A DNA stretch of 40,277 bases from Candidatus Iainarchaeum sp. (GTDB taxonomy: Archaea; Iainarchaeota; Iainarchaeia; Iainarchaeales; DTGL01): the NCBI GenBank assembly GCA_021163505.1, contig JAGGVE010000020.1, positions 1-40,277 on the forward strand, written 5' to 3'. The translations under genes were made by a program, and so were the position numbers. The notes beneath the pieces were generated by a model, which had not been told where the DNA came from, did not search any database, and saw nothing but the letters and a program-made list of their open reading frames with translations. Shown one piece after another: positions 25,260 through 33,635 of this stretch (the stretch's first letter is position 1; every line of letters begins with the position of its first letter).

Positions 25260-27077
25260 TTGAGCCGCATGATAGAAATTACAAGCAATCTTTCTCTCAA
25301 TTTGCTCTGGGAACTTGGCCTTATCATAGTTGCTGCAGCGGTATTTAATTTTATAGCAAAGAAATTGAAGCAACCAACGTTGTTGGCATATATACTTGCA
25401 GGCATTTTTATAGGGCCTTATTTTTTGAATTTTTTAGCAAACACTTTTAGCATTGATTTAACTATTTTAAAAATAGCAAACATCCAAGATATCGCTTTGC
25501 TATCTAAGCTTGGCGTGGCTTTCTTGCTTTTCTCTGTTGGTATAGAATCGGATTTCCTGAAGCTGAAAAGCTTTGGAAAGCTCGCGGTTATTGGCGGAAC
25601 CCTGCAGGTAGCTTTAACCGCGCTTTTCACTTATATTTTAGCATATTACACCGGCATCCTTGATTTCAATGAAGCATTATATTTAGCGGTAATACTGGCG
25701 TTTTCTTCCACAATGATTGTGGTAAAACTGCTTTCAGACAGCTTTACTATCGACACCTTGCATGGAAGAATAATGCTCGGATTCTTGCTTGTACAAGACG
25801 TGCTTGTTATACTATTGATGCCCCTGCTAAGTAACCTAAAGCTTTTACTTGAACTGCAGACATTCGCAAACTTTATTATTTCCGGAGCCGTGCTTATGGC
25901 AGTGGCGCTTATAGCCAGCAGATTTATCTATCCGAGAATCTTTAGCTTTTCGGCAAAAGGCGCAGAGATGCTATTTTTGGGTTCGCTCTCCATTTGTTTC
26001 GTTTTTATGTTTTTAGCAGAATCTTTGGGCATTCCAATGGCTATTGGTGCATTTATAGCAGGTTTAAGCCTCTCTGTGCTCCCCTACAGCTTTGAAATCT
26101 ACGATGAAATTAAAGGCGTTCGCGATTTCTTTGTCACTATTTTCTTTGTTACATTGGGGATGCAGCTAAACTTTTTCCAGCTTTCAAATAGCCTGCCCTT
26201 GCTATTGCTCTCGTTCTTGGTTGTTTTTATTATAAAGCCGACTATTTTCTATTTGCTCTGTCTGTTTGCAGGCTATGGCAGAAACATTTCATTTACAGTT
26301 GCTTTAGGCCTAAGCCAAGTTTCTGAATTCTCATTCTTATTGGCTGGTCAAGGCTTAGCTGCAGGTCTAATTTCACAGGACTTTTATTCAACAATTATTT
26401 TTATAATAGGTCTTTCAATGGTTGTAACGCCTTATTTTTTCAAATACCGGCAGGCTTTTATGGAGTTTATAGATAGTATTTCATCCAGAATTCCCATACC
26501 AATAAAGAAAGACCTTTTCAACAAGAAAATAAAGCATCTTGAAGAGGTTGCAGAGCAAAAGGGACATATTGTGATAGTTGGTGGCGGCGTGGTTGGCAGT
26601 GCAATTGCTAAATTCCTGAAAGACAAACCATTGCTTATAATTGACCACGATCCAGATGTGGTAGCTTTACTAAGGGCTGAAGGTTTCACTGCTGTTTATG
26701 GTGAAGCAGAGAATAAAACGCTTTGGAACAAGCTCAATTTAAAAGATGCCAAGATGCTTGTGCTGGCTATTCCACAGTTTGAAGCCTCTATGCACTTGCT
26801 CAATTATGCGAAGCATGCGAATCCTAAAATTGTAATATTTGCGAGAGCACACAAATACGATGAAGCCAAACAGCTTTATGATGCTGGCGCTGACTTTGTA
26901 TGCATACCTGAAGCGGCCGGTTCCAATATACTCATAAAAGAAATAGTAGAATACCTGGAAACCAACTCTTTAAGGCATGTTAATGCACTCAGAGATGAGC
27001 TCTTAAAGCAGTTGGAAGAGGCCTCAAAGAAGCAGCCGAAGAAAAAGCCCTTTAATCATAAACACGACTTTATATAA
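25260..27077 (+). CDS. CPA2 cation:proton antiporter with TrkA-N domain (Kef/MjNhaP-like)
   Basis: LAYILAGIFIGPYFL, ILAFSSTMIVVKLLSD, HIVIVGGGVVGSAIAKFL Rossmann. Confidence 0.93.
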   Translation: MSRMIEITSNLSLNLLWELGLIIVAAAVFNFIAKKLKQPTLLAYILAGIFIGPYFLNFLANTFSIDLTILKIANIQDIALLSKLGVAFLLFSVGIESDFLKLKSFGKLAVIGGTLQVALTALFTYILAYYTGILDFNEALYLAVILAFSSTMIVVKLLSDSFTIDTLHGRIMLGFLLVQDVLVILLMPLLSNLKLLLELQTFANFIISGAVLMAVALIASRFIYPRIFSFSAKGAEMLFLGSLSICFVFMFLAESLGIPMAIGAFIAGLSLSVLPYSFEIYDEIKGVRDFFVTIFFVTLGMQLNFFQLSNSLPLLLLSFLVVFIIKPTIFYLLCLFAGYGRNISFTVALGLSQVSEFSFLLAGQGLAAGLISQDFYSTIIFIIGLSMVVTPYFFKYRQAFMEFIDSISSRIPIPIKKDLFNKKIKHLEEVAEQKGHIVIVGGGVVGSAIAKFLKDKPLLIIDHDPDVVALLRAEGFTAVYGEAENKTLWNKLNLKDAKMLVLAIPQFEASMHLLNYAKHANPKIVIFARAHKYDEAKQLYDAGADFVCIPEAAGSNILIKEIVEYLETNSLRHVNALRDELLKQLEEASKKQPKKKPFNHKHDFI

Positions 27078-27105
27078 AGACTTCGCAAGTGATTATTAGA
27101 AATCA

Positions 27106-27495
27106 TTACATCCGAAAGAGTTTTAGGCCAAATGTTTCGAATCTTTTAAAGTGTTTCAGATTCAATGTAAATAATTTAGCACTGTTGTTTATTGCAATGG
27201 CTGCAATCATACAATCCAGCCTTGCTACCTTAGTCCCCTTTTTCTCCAGCTTAAATTCCATTTTAGCTGCCAGTATGGCATCGTTTTTTGTAAATTCGAG
27301 TATATTTAGATCTGATATCTTGGTCGCAGTTTCAAAATCACCATTCTTAAAAAGCCCATGGAGGATCTCATAAAGGTTTATTGTAGTTGTTGTTATTTCT
27401 TCATTTGTGCTCTGCAGTTTTTTGAAAATCGTTTCGCCCCTTTTTGAGCCTTTCTGCATTAGTTCAATTAGAACGTCAGTATCAAGAAGTATCAT
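27106..27495 (-). CDS. vapC: PIN-domain toxin VapC
   Basis: MILLDTDVLIELMQKGSKRGE ... ARLDCMIAAIAINNSAKLFTLNLKHFKRF. Confidence 0.9.
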   Translation of the reverse strand: MILLDTDVLIELMQKGSKRGETIFKKLQSTNEEITTTTINLYEILHGLFKNGDFETATKISDLNILEFTKNDAILAAKMEFKLEKKGTKVARLDCMIAAIAINNSAKLFTLNLKHFKRFETFGLKLFRM

Positions 27496-27704
27496 CTTCT
27501 CTCAAACCTTTTAGAATAAATTTCCTCAACGAGTTTTTCTTTGTCCTTCCAGTCAACACTACCCTTGAGCTTTACAATGATATCAAAGGAGTTCCTTTCT
27601 CCAACAAGTCTTTCAAGCAGTTTGCTAAAGCTCTCATCAGCTCTCTTAAACCTCAGAAGCTTTTCATAGGTTTCTTTTCTTATTGTGATTGTTTTTACAG
27701 CCAT
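27492..27704 (-). CDS. vapB: VapB-type antitoxin
   Basis: MAVKTITIRKETYEKLLRFKRADESFSKLLERLVGE; overlaps vapC start by 4 nt. Confidence 0.85.
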   Translation of the reverse strand: MAVKTITIRKETYEKLLRFKRADESFSKLLERLVGERNSFDIIVKLKGSVDWKDKEKLVEEIYSKRFERR

Positions 27705-27733
27705 ATAAACATATGTTTAAACATATGTTTATA
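27704..27733. promoter_or_regulatory. Perfect 30-bp palindrome at vapB start; probable autoregulatory operator/promoter
   Basis: TATAAACATATGTTTAAACATATGTTTATA, its own reverse complement; made of two AAACATATGTTT palindromes. Confidence 0.85.
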
Positions 27734-27749
27734 AATGTATTTCTCCTCA

Positions 27750-28247
27750 CTAGCAGCTATTCGCTTTGCTGCTCTCTTTTTCAATAATCAGTTCAAGAAC
27801 ACCATTGTTGAAGCTCTTCTTGAGCGATTCTGGTTTTACCCGCTCTTCTAATGGTATTTCTTTATAGTAGCTTGTGTCTTTCTCAGTCGCAAAGATTCTC
27901 ACAATGTTTGGCTGTACTTCCAGCTTTATATTCTCTTCCCTTGCGCCAGGCAGGGCAGCAACGATCCAAACAGAATCCTTATCATATCTCACTTCGTAGA
28001 ACGGCTCTGAGCGTGTCCTGAAACGCTTAGCATAATTCCTTCTTTTTTCATATCTCTTCACCCTTACGCTTGGCACGCCTTTAGCATCAAACTTTATTGT
28101 AAAACCTAGCGCTAATGGCTTTGAATCTCGCATAAGCTCGTCAAAATCAGGCATATTAAATAAGAGCTCGTTCATCACCTGAAACATTCTCCGCTCCAAC
28201 TCCTCAAACTCATCAAGCTCTTTTCTCTTTTTCTTTCTATGAAACAT
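27750..28247 (-). CDS. Hsp20/alpha-crystallin-like small heat shock protein
   Basis: YEVRYDKDSVWIVAALPGAREENIKLEVQPNIVRIFATEKDTSYYKEIPLEERVKPESLKKSFNNGVLELIIEK. Confidence 0.85.
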   Translation of the reverse strand: MFHRKKKRKELDEFEELERRMFQVMNELLFNMPDFDELMRDSKPLALGFTIKFDAKGVPSVRVKRYEKRRNYAKRFRTRSEPFYEVRYDKDSVWIVAALPGAREENIKLEVQPNIVRIFATEKDTSYYKEIPLEERVKPESLKKSFNNGVLELIIEKESSKANSC

Positions 28248-28912
28248 TAAAATTCCTCCAGTGTTTTTTGTAGTTGCTTATCCAGTGTTCTTATATTTGG
28301 TTGCCAGTAAGCTCTTGCACAGCTTGGCAACTTTCCATGCTTTGCGGTCCACTTCTCGACGAAACTCTTGGTTAGTGGATCGTGCCAATAACCTGAGCCT
28401 ATCTCCCCATAGTACTTTTTCAGAGTTTCGATTTCGGAGTCGCGAGCCACTTTTGCAAGGATGCTTGCGGCGCTTACTGCAGCATATACTTTATCAGCAA
28501 AATGTTCTGCTTTAATAATTAGATTAAAGGGGAGATACTTTTTAATCCTTTTTGCAAAGTTGTCTGCAATTATATCTGGAGAATCCACAATCAATATAGC
28601 AGGCTTCACACCTATTCCTTGAATCAGGTGTGCTGCCTTCATCGCCTCTATCTCATTTAAAGATCTCATTGGCATTAATTCATTAAGCTCTTTGGCGGTT
28701 ATCTTAACAATAGCATATTTTTCTACTATCTTTTTTATTTCCTTTGCCAAGCGCTCGCGTTCTTTTTTACTAAGTTCTTTAGAATCTCGCACCTGTAGCT
28801 CGATAAGCTGTTCTTCCTGCGTTTTATCCACTAGCACAGCAGCCATTACCAATGGCCCTATAGCAGAGCCTCTGCCTGCCTCATCAATACCTGCAATAAG
28901 AATTTTCTTCAT
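28247..28912 (-). CDS. rnhB: Ribonuclease HII
   Basis: IAGIDEAGRGSAIGPLVMAAV; DSKELSKKERERL; AVSAASILAKVARDSEI; GSGYWHDPLT. Confidence 0.96.
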   Translation of the reverse strand: MKKILIAGIDEAGRGSAIGPLVMAAVLVDKTQEEQLIELQVRDSKELSKKERERLAKEIKKIVEKYAIVKITAKELNELMPMRSLNEIEAMKAAHLIQGIGVKPAILIVDSPDIIADNFAKRIKKYLPFNLIIKAEHFADKVYAAVSAASILAKVARDSEIETLKKYYGEIGSGYWHDPLTKSFVEKWTAKHGKLPSCARAYWQPNIRTLDKQLQKTLEEF

Positions 28913-29025
28913 TGAAAAACTTCATTTAGAATAAATTTAAAAAGCCTTCATTGAAGAATTATTTAAGCTTTCTAATAAGCTTGAAATTCTTCTTAGAATT
29001 AGCTTTTTTAATATTGGTGAGGTTT

Positions 29026-29283
29026 ATGGAAGGAGTGATAAAAAACTACCGCAGAGGAAGGCATACTCAAAATCCCAGGCAAGCGATAATAGAAATTGCA
29101 GGCATTAATTCTCGCAGCAAAGCATTTTCTTTAGTTGGAAAAGCGGTGGAATATAAAACGCCAAGTGGCAAAGTGATAAGAGGTAAAATTTTAGCGGCGC
29201 ATGGCAATAGTGGCGCGGTGAGAGCACGCTTTGCAAAGGGCTTGCCCGGCCAAGCTATTGGCGCAAAGGTTCAGATTCTATGA
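29026..29283 (+). CDS. rpl35ae: Ribosomal protein eL33 (L35Ae)
   Basis: MEGVIKNYRRGRHTQNPRQAIIEIAG...VGKAVEYKTPSGKVIRGKILAAHGNSGAVRARFAKGLPGQAIG. Confidence 0.9.
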   Translation: MEGVIKNYRRGRHTQNPRQAIIEIAGINSRSKAFSLVGKAVEYKTPSGKVIRGKILAAHGNSGAVRARFAKGLPGQAIGAKVQIL

Positions 29284-29579
29284 GGAAAAGCCCTATTTAC
29301 AAAATCTACTTCTCTATCGCAAGCGCTACATTTTTCAGCTAGGTCCATGCAATGCCTTTTAAGCTCCAATGCTCTTTTTATATCTTCTGCTTTAGCATTC
29401 TTTGCCCTTAAGCTATTGTACAAATTATCATAATGCTCTATCAGCTTTTTTAGCAGCGCTAGCACTTCTTCCTTTTCACTGCCTTCGCGCAGATTCTTGC
29501 GCCCAAAGCAAAGCAAGCATTTGCGCTTTGCCTGAAGAATCAGTTTTTCTCCTGTAGAAACCTCGGCAACCGTGTCCAT
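29271..29579 (-). CDS. Hypothetical protein with two CxxC pairs (putative zinc-binding)
   Basis: KRKCLLCFGRKNL ... AEKCSACDREVDFV flanking helical segment. Confidence 0.6.
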   Translation of the reverse strand: MDTVAEVSTGEKLILQAKRKCLLCFGRKNLREGSEKEEVLALLKKLIEHYDNLYNSLRAKNAKAEDIKRALELKRHCMDLAEKCSACDREVDFVNRAFPHRI

Positions 29580-29620
29580 AAATTAATACTTGTAACAAAA
29601 ATAGTAAAAAGATAGCAGCT

Positions 29621-30529
29621 TTAAGCTGCTACCTCTATGCCCAGCTCCTTCTTCAGTTCGCGGTATCTGTTACGAATAGTTACCTCCGTGACGCCTGCAA
29701 CATTAGCCACTTCTTTCTGAGTTCTGCGCTCGCCCATAAGCAAGCTCGCTATATATACTGCTGCTGCAGCAACGCCTGTGGGGCCGCGACCGCTTATAAG
29801 GCCTTTCTTTATTGCCTTTTCTATAATCTCGCGGCCTTTCTCCTGCACTTCGCCGCTCAAGTTAAGCTCGGTAGCAAACCTTGGGATATAATGTATAGGG
29901 TTTGTAAGCGGCACATCAAGCTTAAGCTCCCTTACCAAAAACCTATATGTTCTGCCAATCTCCTTCTTAGTAAGCCCGGAAGCTTCAGCCATCTCGTTGA
30001 GCGTTCTTGGCACCTGATAAGTTCTGCATACAGCATAGAGAATTGCGGCAACTACAGCTTCAATGAGTCTGCCCCTAATAAGGCCTTTTTCTACAGTCTT
30101 TCTGTAAAGCAAAGCTGCTGCCTCAACCAAAGATTCCGGAATGTTTAAATAGCTAGCAATTCTGCGCATTTCAGTCAAAGCAATACTGAGGTTTCTCTCC
30201 ATCGAAGAGCTTACAGAAGCCCTTTTATGCCACTTTATAAGCCTATACATTTGCGCTTTGCCTGCACTGGAAAGCTTATTGCCGCGCAAATCTCTGCCCT
30301 TGCGGTCTATCATGGTTACTAAGCCTTTATTGAGCTTTACGTACTTCTTTGGTGAACCCGTGCGAGCGCGCTGTTCAAACTGATCTGAATCAAAGGAGCG
30401 CCATTCCTTGCCTAAGTCAACCATATCCTCTGTAATCACCAATCCGCACTTCTGACAGATTATCTCGCCTCTTGATTCATCCTTCCTAATCTTTTTAGAG
30501 CCACATTCTGGGCACTTAGTTATAGTCAT
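29621..30529 (-). CDS. tfb: Transcription initiation factor IIB (TFB)
   Basis: CPECGSKKIRKDESRGEIICQKCGLVI zinc ribbon; two cyclin-like repeats; RNRYRELKKELGI. Confidence 0.97.
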   Translation of the reverse strand: MTITKCPECGSKKIRKDESRGEIICQKCGLVITEDMVDLGKEWRSFDSDQFEQRARTGSPKKYVKLNKGLVTMIDRKGRDLRGNKLSSAGKAQMYRLIKWHKRASVSSSMERNLSIALTEMRRIASYLNIPESLVEAAALLYRKTVEKGLIRGRLIEAVVAAILYAVCRTYQVPRTLNEMAEASGLTKKEIGRTYRFLVRELKLDVPLTNPIHYIPRFATELNLSGEVQEKGREIIEKAIKKGLISGRGPTGVAAAAVYIASLLMGERRTQKEVANVAGVTEVTIRNRYRELKKELGIEVAA

Positions 30530-30699
30530 ACAACCACCTTCCTTACAAATTAAAATTTAGGACGCAAAGAGCAAGCCTCTCCAAGTTTGTTCAGAAAAAA
30601 AGCATACCTTTATATAATTAACTGCTGCCTTTCTCATATTTAAACCTTTCGGTACATTCAAAATCTCAAAAATCAAGCGAAAAATGGATGCAAAAGAGG

Positions 30700-31104
30700 C
30701 TATTTTGCCTCTTCAAGCAGCTTTGCTTGCACCACTCCGCATTGACCGGGCCTGCTAGTTACAACTGCTTTTGCCTGTTTGCCTTTAAGTTCAACCTCTA
30801 TTACCGCACCTTTAGTTATTATATTGCGCCTTGCAAACTGCCTATCAGCTTTATTCTCAATTATCGTTCTTATTGGTGCGACAATTGCTTTGCCACCAGC
30901 AGAAACTACTGCCTTAACAGCTTTCTTAAGCTTAACCTTTATATTGTCGCCTCTGGCTCTTACAACCTCGCGCTTTTCTTCCTTATCGAGCTTTGTGTGT
31001 GTAGGCGGATTTCCCTTCCAAGCAAGCTTTTTATCGCATCTTCGCAATGAATGCCTCAAGCCACCGCTTGGCTTCCTTCTGGATTTCATGCGATATTCGG
31101 CCAT
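30700..31104 (-). CDS. rps8e: Ribosomal protein eS8
   Basis: RRKPSGGLRHSLRRCDKKLAWKGNPPTHTKL; VRARGDNIKVKL; VTSRPGQCGVVQAKLL. Confidence 0.94.
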   Translation of the reverse strand: MAEYRMKSRRKPSGGLRHSLRRCDKKLAWKGNPPTHTKLDKEEKREVVRARGDNIKVKLKKAVKAVVSAGGKAIVAPIRTIIENKADRQFARRNIITKGAVIEVELKGKQAKAVVTSRPGQCGVVQAKLLEEAK

Positions 31105-31150
31105 AGGATCACCTGTTAAGGATTAAAAACTTTGCAGAGAAAAGCTTATT

Positions 31151-31675
31151 ATGGTTCGCGATGCCAAGAGTTTAAATATTGCGCTAAAAAAAGGCACCGC
31201 TAATATTAATAATATAGAAGCAATGATTAATAAATGTTTGTTTTCCAAGAAAGACATATTTGCGATAGTGCCGGCAAGCACCATTGTAAGCGAGCTTCAA
31301 ATAATAAATGCTGTTGAAAAAGCACTTGCAGAGTTTCGTTCAAAGAAAGCGATTGCAAAAAGCCTCTCTTTAGAATTCCTGCTTTTTCTTTACGGCACAA
31401 GAAAAATAAAAGAGGCTTTGAAGATTGTTGCGCAAAAAGATAAGCAATATTTCCTTGTAGCTGCTTCAAAGAATAAGGATAGGCTCAAAAGGATGCTTAG
31501 CTGCGCAATAAATTCAGGCTTCAAGGAAAGAGAATTTGCATTAAAGCCCAACACGAAAAAGCTTGCAGCGCTTTACAATATAGATTGGTTGCACGCATAC
31601 AGGGGTTATAAAAAGGATGAAGCGCTTAAGTTGGCGATACTTGAAAAGCAGGCTCTTTCCAGATTAATTGAATAG
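31151..31675 (+). CDS. KEOPS complex subunit Cgi121-like
   Basis: ASTIVSELQIINAVEKALAEFRSKKAIAKSLSLEFLLFLYGTRKIKEALKIV. Confidence 0.8.
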   Translation: MVRDAKSLNIALKKGTANINNIEAMINKCLFSKKDIFAIVPASTIVSELQIINAVEKALAEFRSKKAIAKSLSLEFLLFLYGTRKIKEALKIVAQKDKQYFLVAASKNKDRLKRMLSCAINSGFKEREFALKPNTKKLAALYNIDWLHAYRGYKKDEALKLAILEKQALSRLIE

Positions 31676-31738
31676 CTTTTTTAATTCTTTCCTTCCAACA
31701 AATCATATACTTATTTTGCTTCTTTAAAGGTGCTTTAA

Positions 31739-32014
31739 ATGGAAATGCCAAAGAAAGTAAAGCGTTATTGCAAAAAATGCAAGAGACATACAGAGCACAC
31801 TATAAAAGAATATAAAGGCGGGAGAGCGCGCACATTAGCGAAAGGCAACCGCAGGCACGAAGCAAATGTGGCTGGCTATGGAGGCAAATACCAAGCAGTG
31901 GCTTTGAGAAAGAAACTAAACAAAAAGCCAACATTTGTAGCTGTTTGCAGTGTTTGCGGTGCTAAGCAGGTATTCAGCTTGGGGAAGCGCATGAAACGCG
32001 TTACTTTAGCGTAA
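31739..32014 (+). CDS. rpl44e: Ribosomal protein eL42 (L44e)
   Basis: MPKKVKRYCKKCKRHTEHTIKEYKGG...FVAVCSVCGAKQVFSLGKRMKRV. Confidence 0.95.
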   Translation: MEMPKKVKRYCKKCKRHTEHTIKEYKGGRARTLAKGNRRHEANVAGYGGKYQAVALRKKLNKKPTFVAVCSVCGAKQVFSLGKRMKRVTLA

Positions 32015-32050
32015 CTATAACCTTAAAACCTCTTTTCATATAATATTAAC

Positions 32051-32839
32051 ATGGCGTCGCGAAATTCGCTTCTGTTAATTATAAAGCAGAAGCCTGGAAT
32101 CACCTATACTGCTTTGTTAGCAAGAATTTTAGGTGATTATTCCAATATAAATTCTGCGAGAGCCGCACTAAGCAGAACATTGAAGGATTTGGATGCGTTA
32201 GGTCTCATAAGGAGAAAAAACAATATGCTTTTTATAACTGATAAAGGCTTAGCGATGCTTCAGCTCGAGATGAAGAACAAGCTTATTCTAAAGCTCAACG
32301 AGGTTATTTTGAAAGGGCAAGCTCCAGAAGAGCTTGTAAGGGATCTTTCCATACTTGTGCAAAGAAGCAAGGGAGATCATGATCTGCTTGAAGTAGCAAA
32401 GAAAAGTGTTAGCTTCTTTGTAAGCGATATAGAGAAAAAGCACAAAGCGCTGGAGAAGAAAATAAAGCAACTGAGCTATTTAAACAGCGTGCTTAAAAAG
32501 CAGATAAATACACTAAAGGAACTTGGCTTTAAAGACAGGGTTGTTTTCAATAAAGAATCCTTCCCAAAAGTGCTGAGCACCCTTATAAAAAAGGAGAAGC
32601 CAGAAGAGCTTATTGTTACCGCTGACAGCGAAACACTTGAAGAAATAGCTGAACTTTTAGAAGCAAGCATTCAGAGCAATGCGATAGTAGTTGCACCAGA
32701 AAAAATAAGCAAGCTATTGAATTTCTTCGAAAAGAATGCTAAGCAAGTGGTAATAATGTTCCAAGATTTTCAGATAAGGGTTGCAGAGCACTGCGAAATA
32801 ATCGCACCAGCAAAGAAGCTTGAATTTATAAAGCTTTAA
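32051..32839 (+). CDS. Winged-helix transcriptional regulator with coiled coil and C-terminal sensor-like domain
   Basis: N-terminal wHTH SLLLIIKQKPGITYTALLARI...LKDLDALGLIRRKNNMLFITDKG; C-terminal alpha/beta region EELIVTADSETLEEIAELLE. Confidence 0.65.
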   Translation: MASRNSLLLIIKQKPGITYTALLARILGDYSNINSARAALSRTLKDLDALGLIRRKNNMLFITDKGLAMLQLEMKNKLILKLNEVILKGQAPEELVRDLSILVQRSKGDHDLLEVAKKSVSFFVSDIEKKHKALEKKIKQLSYLNSVLKKQINTLKELGFKDRVVFNKESFPKVLSTLIKKEKPEELIVTADSETLEEIAELLEASIQSNAIVVAPEKISKLLNFFEKNAKQVVIMFQDFQIRVAEHCEIIAPAKKLEFIKL

Positions 32840-32843
32840 AAGA

Positions 32844-32914
32844 TGCGACCGCCGGGATTCGAACCCGGACCGGGAGCTTGGGGGGCTCCAATGCTGCCAT
32901 TACACCACGGCCGC
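32844..32914 (-). tRNA. tRNA-Gly(CCC), noncanonical C33
   Basis: Acceptor GCGGCCG/CGGTCGC, anticodon arm GGAGC-CCCCCAA-GCTCC, T arm CCGGG-TTCGAAT-CCCGG. Confidence 0.9.
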
Positions 32915-32921
32915 TTAGCGT

Positions 32922-33635
32922 TTATTTCTCTTCATCAATATATTTTGCTTCGATAATTTTTATTATTTTTTTAGCCTTTTTCGGGCCAATGTTTGGTAAG
33001 CTCTCGAGCTCTTTAACGCTAGCGTTGAAAACACCTTTCACCGAACCAAATTTTTTCAGCAGAATCTTTGCTGTTTTCGGCCCAACTAAAGGCAAGGATT
33101 CCACAATAAACTGCTGCCATTCCTTGAGCGCTAGCGCAGGCTTCTTCCTTAAACTTATTTCCCTCCTTGCTTTTTGCTGAATGCGCTTTGCAATTATATA
33201 TATGTATTCTGCAGTCTGAGCTTTACTTTCAGAGAATAGAATAGGTATTCTGAAATCCAGAGCAATTGTGCTTAAAGCGCCCATCAATGCATTAGCGTTT
33301 ATATCACGCAGAAAGAAAAGTTCGCGAGGCGTACCCTCAATAATCAACAGTGGCTTCTCATAGCTGAGCATATTTGCAAGCTGATTAAACAATCTGCCGT
33401 CAAGCAAACTCGCTAAAAAATCGTTTGCGGTTTTCCTCTCAATCACAACCTGCTCAGAAATTAAATAATCGCCAATATCAAGCATCACTTCTTTTACCTC
33501 AGCCCCTTTTCTGCGCAGGAATTCTGCTACTTCGGAGCTCGCTTCCCTGTGGTCTGCAAATACTAAAGGTTTATCGCTATCAACAAAACCCGCAAGTGTA
33601 TTTTGTTTTATTATGCGCTTTTTCATTTCATTCAC
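32922..33635 (-). CDS. XPF/ERCC4-type nuclease with HhH domain (Hef nuclease half)
   Basis: DIGDYLISEQVVIERKTANDFLASLLDGRL (GD...ERKxxxD); LPLVGPKTAKILLKKFGSVKGVFNASVKELESLPNIGPKKAKKI. Confidence 0.93.
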   Translation of the reverse strand: MNEMKKRIIKQNTLAGFVDSDKPLVFADHREASSEVAEFLRRKGAEVKEVMLDIGDYLISEQVVIERKTANDFLASLLDGRLFNQLANMLSYEKPLLIIEGTPRELFFLRDINANALMGALSTIALDFRIPILFSESKAQTAEYIYIIAKRIQQKARREISLRKKPALALKEWQQFIVESLPLVGPKTAKILLKKFGSVKGVFNASVKELESLPNIGPKKAKKIIKIIEAKYIDEEK

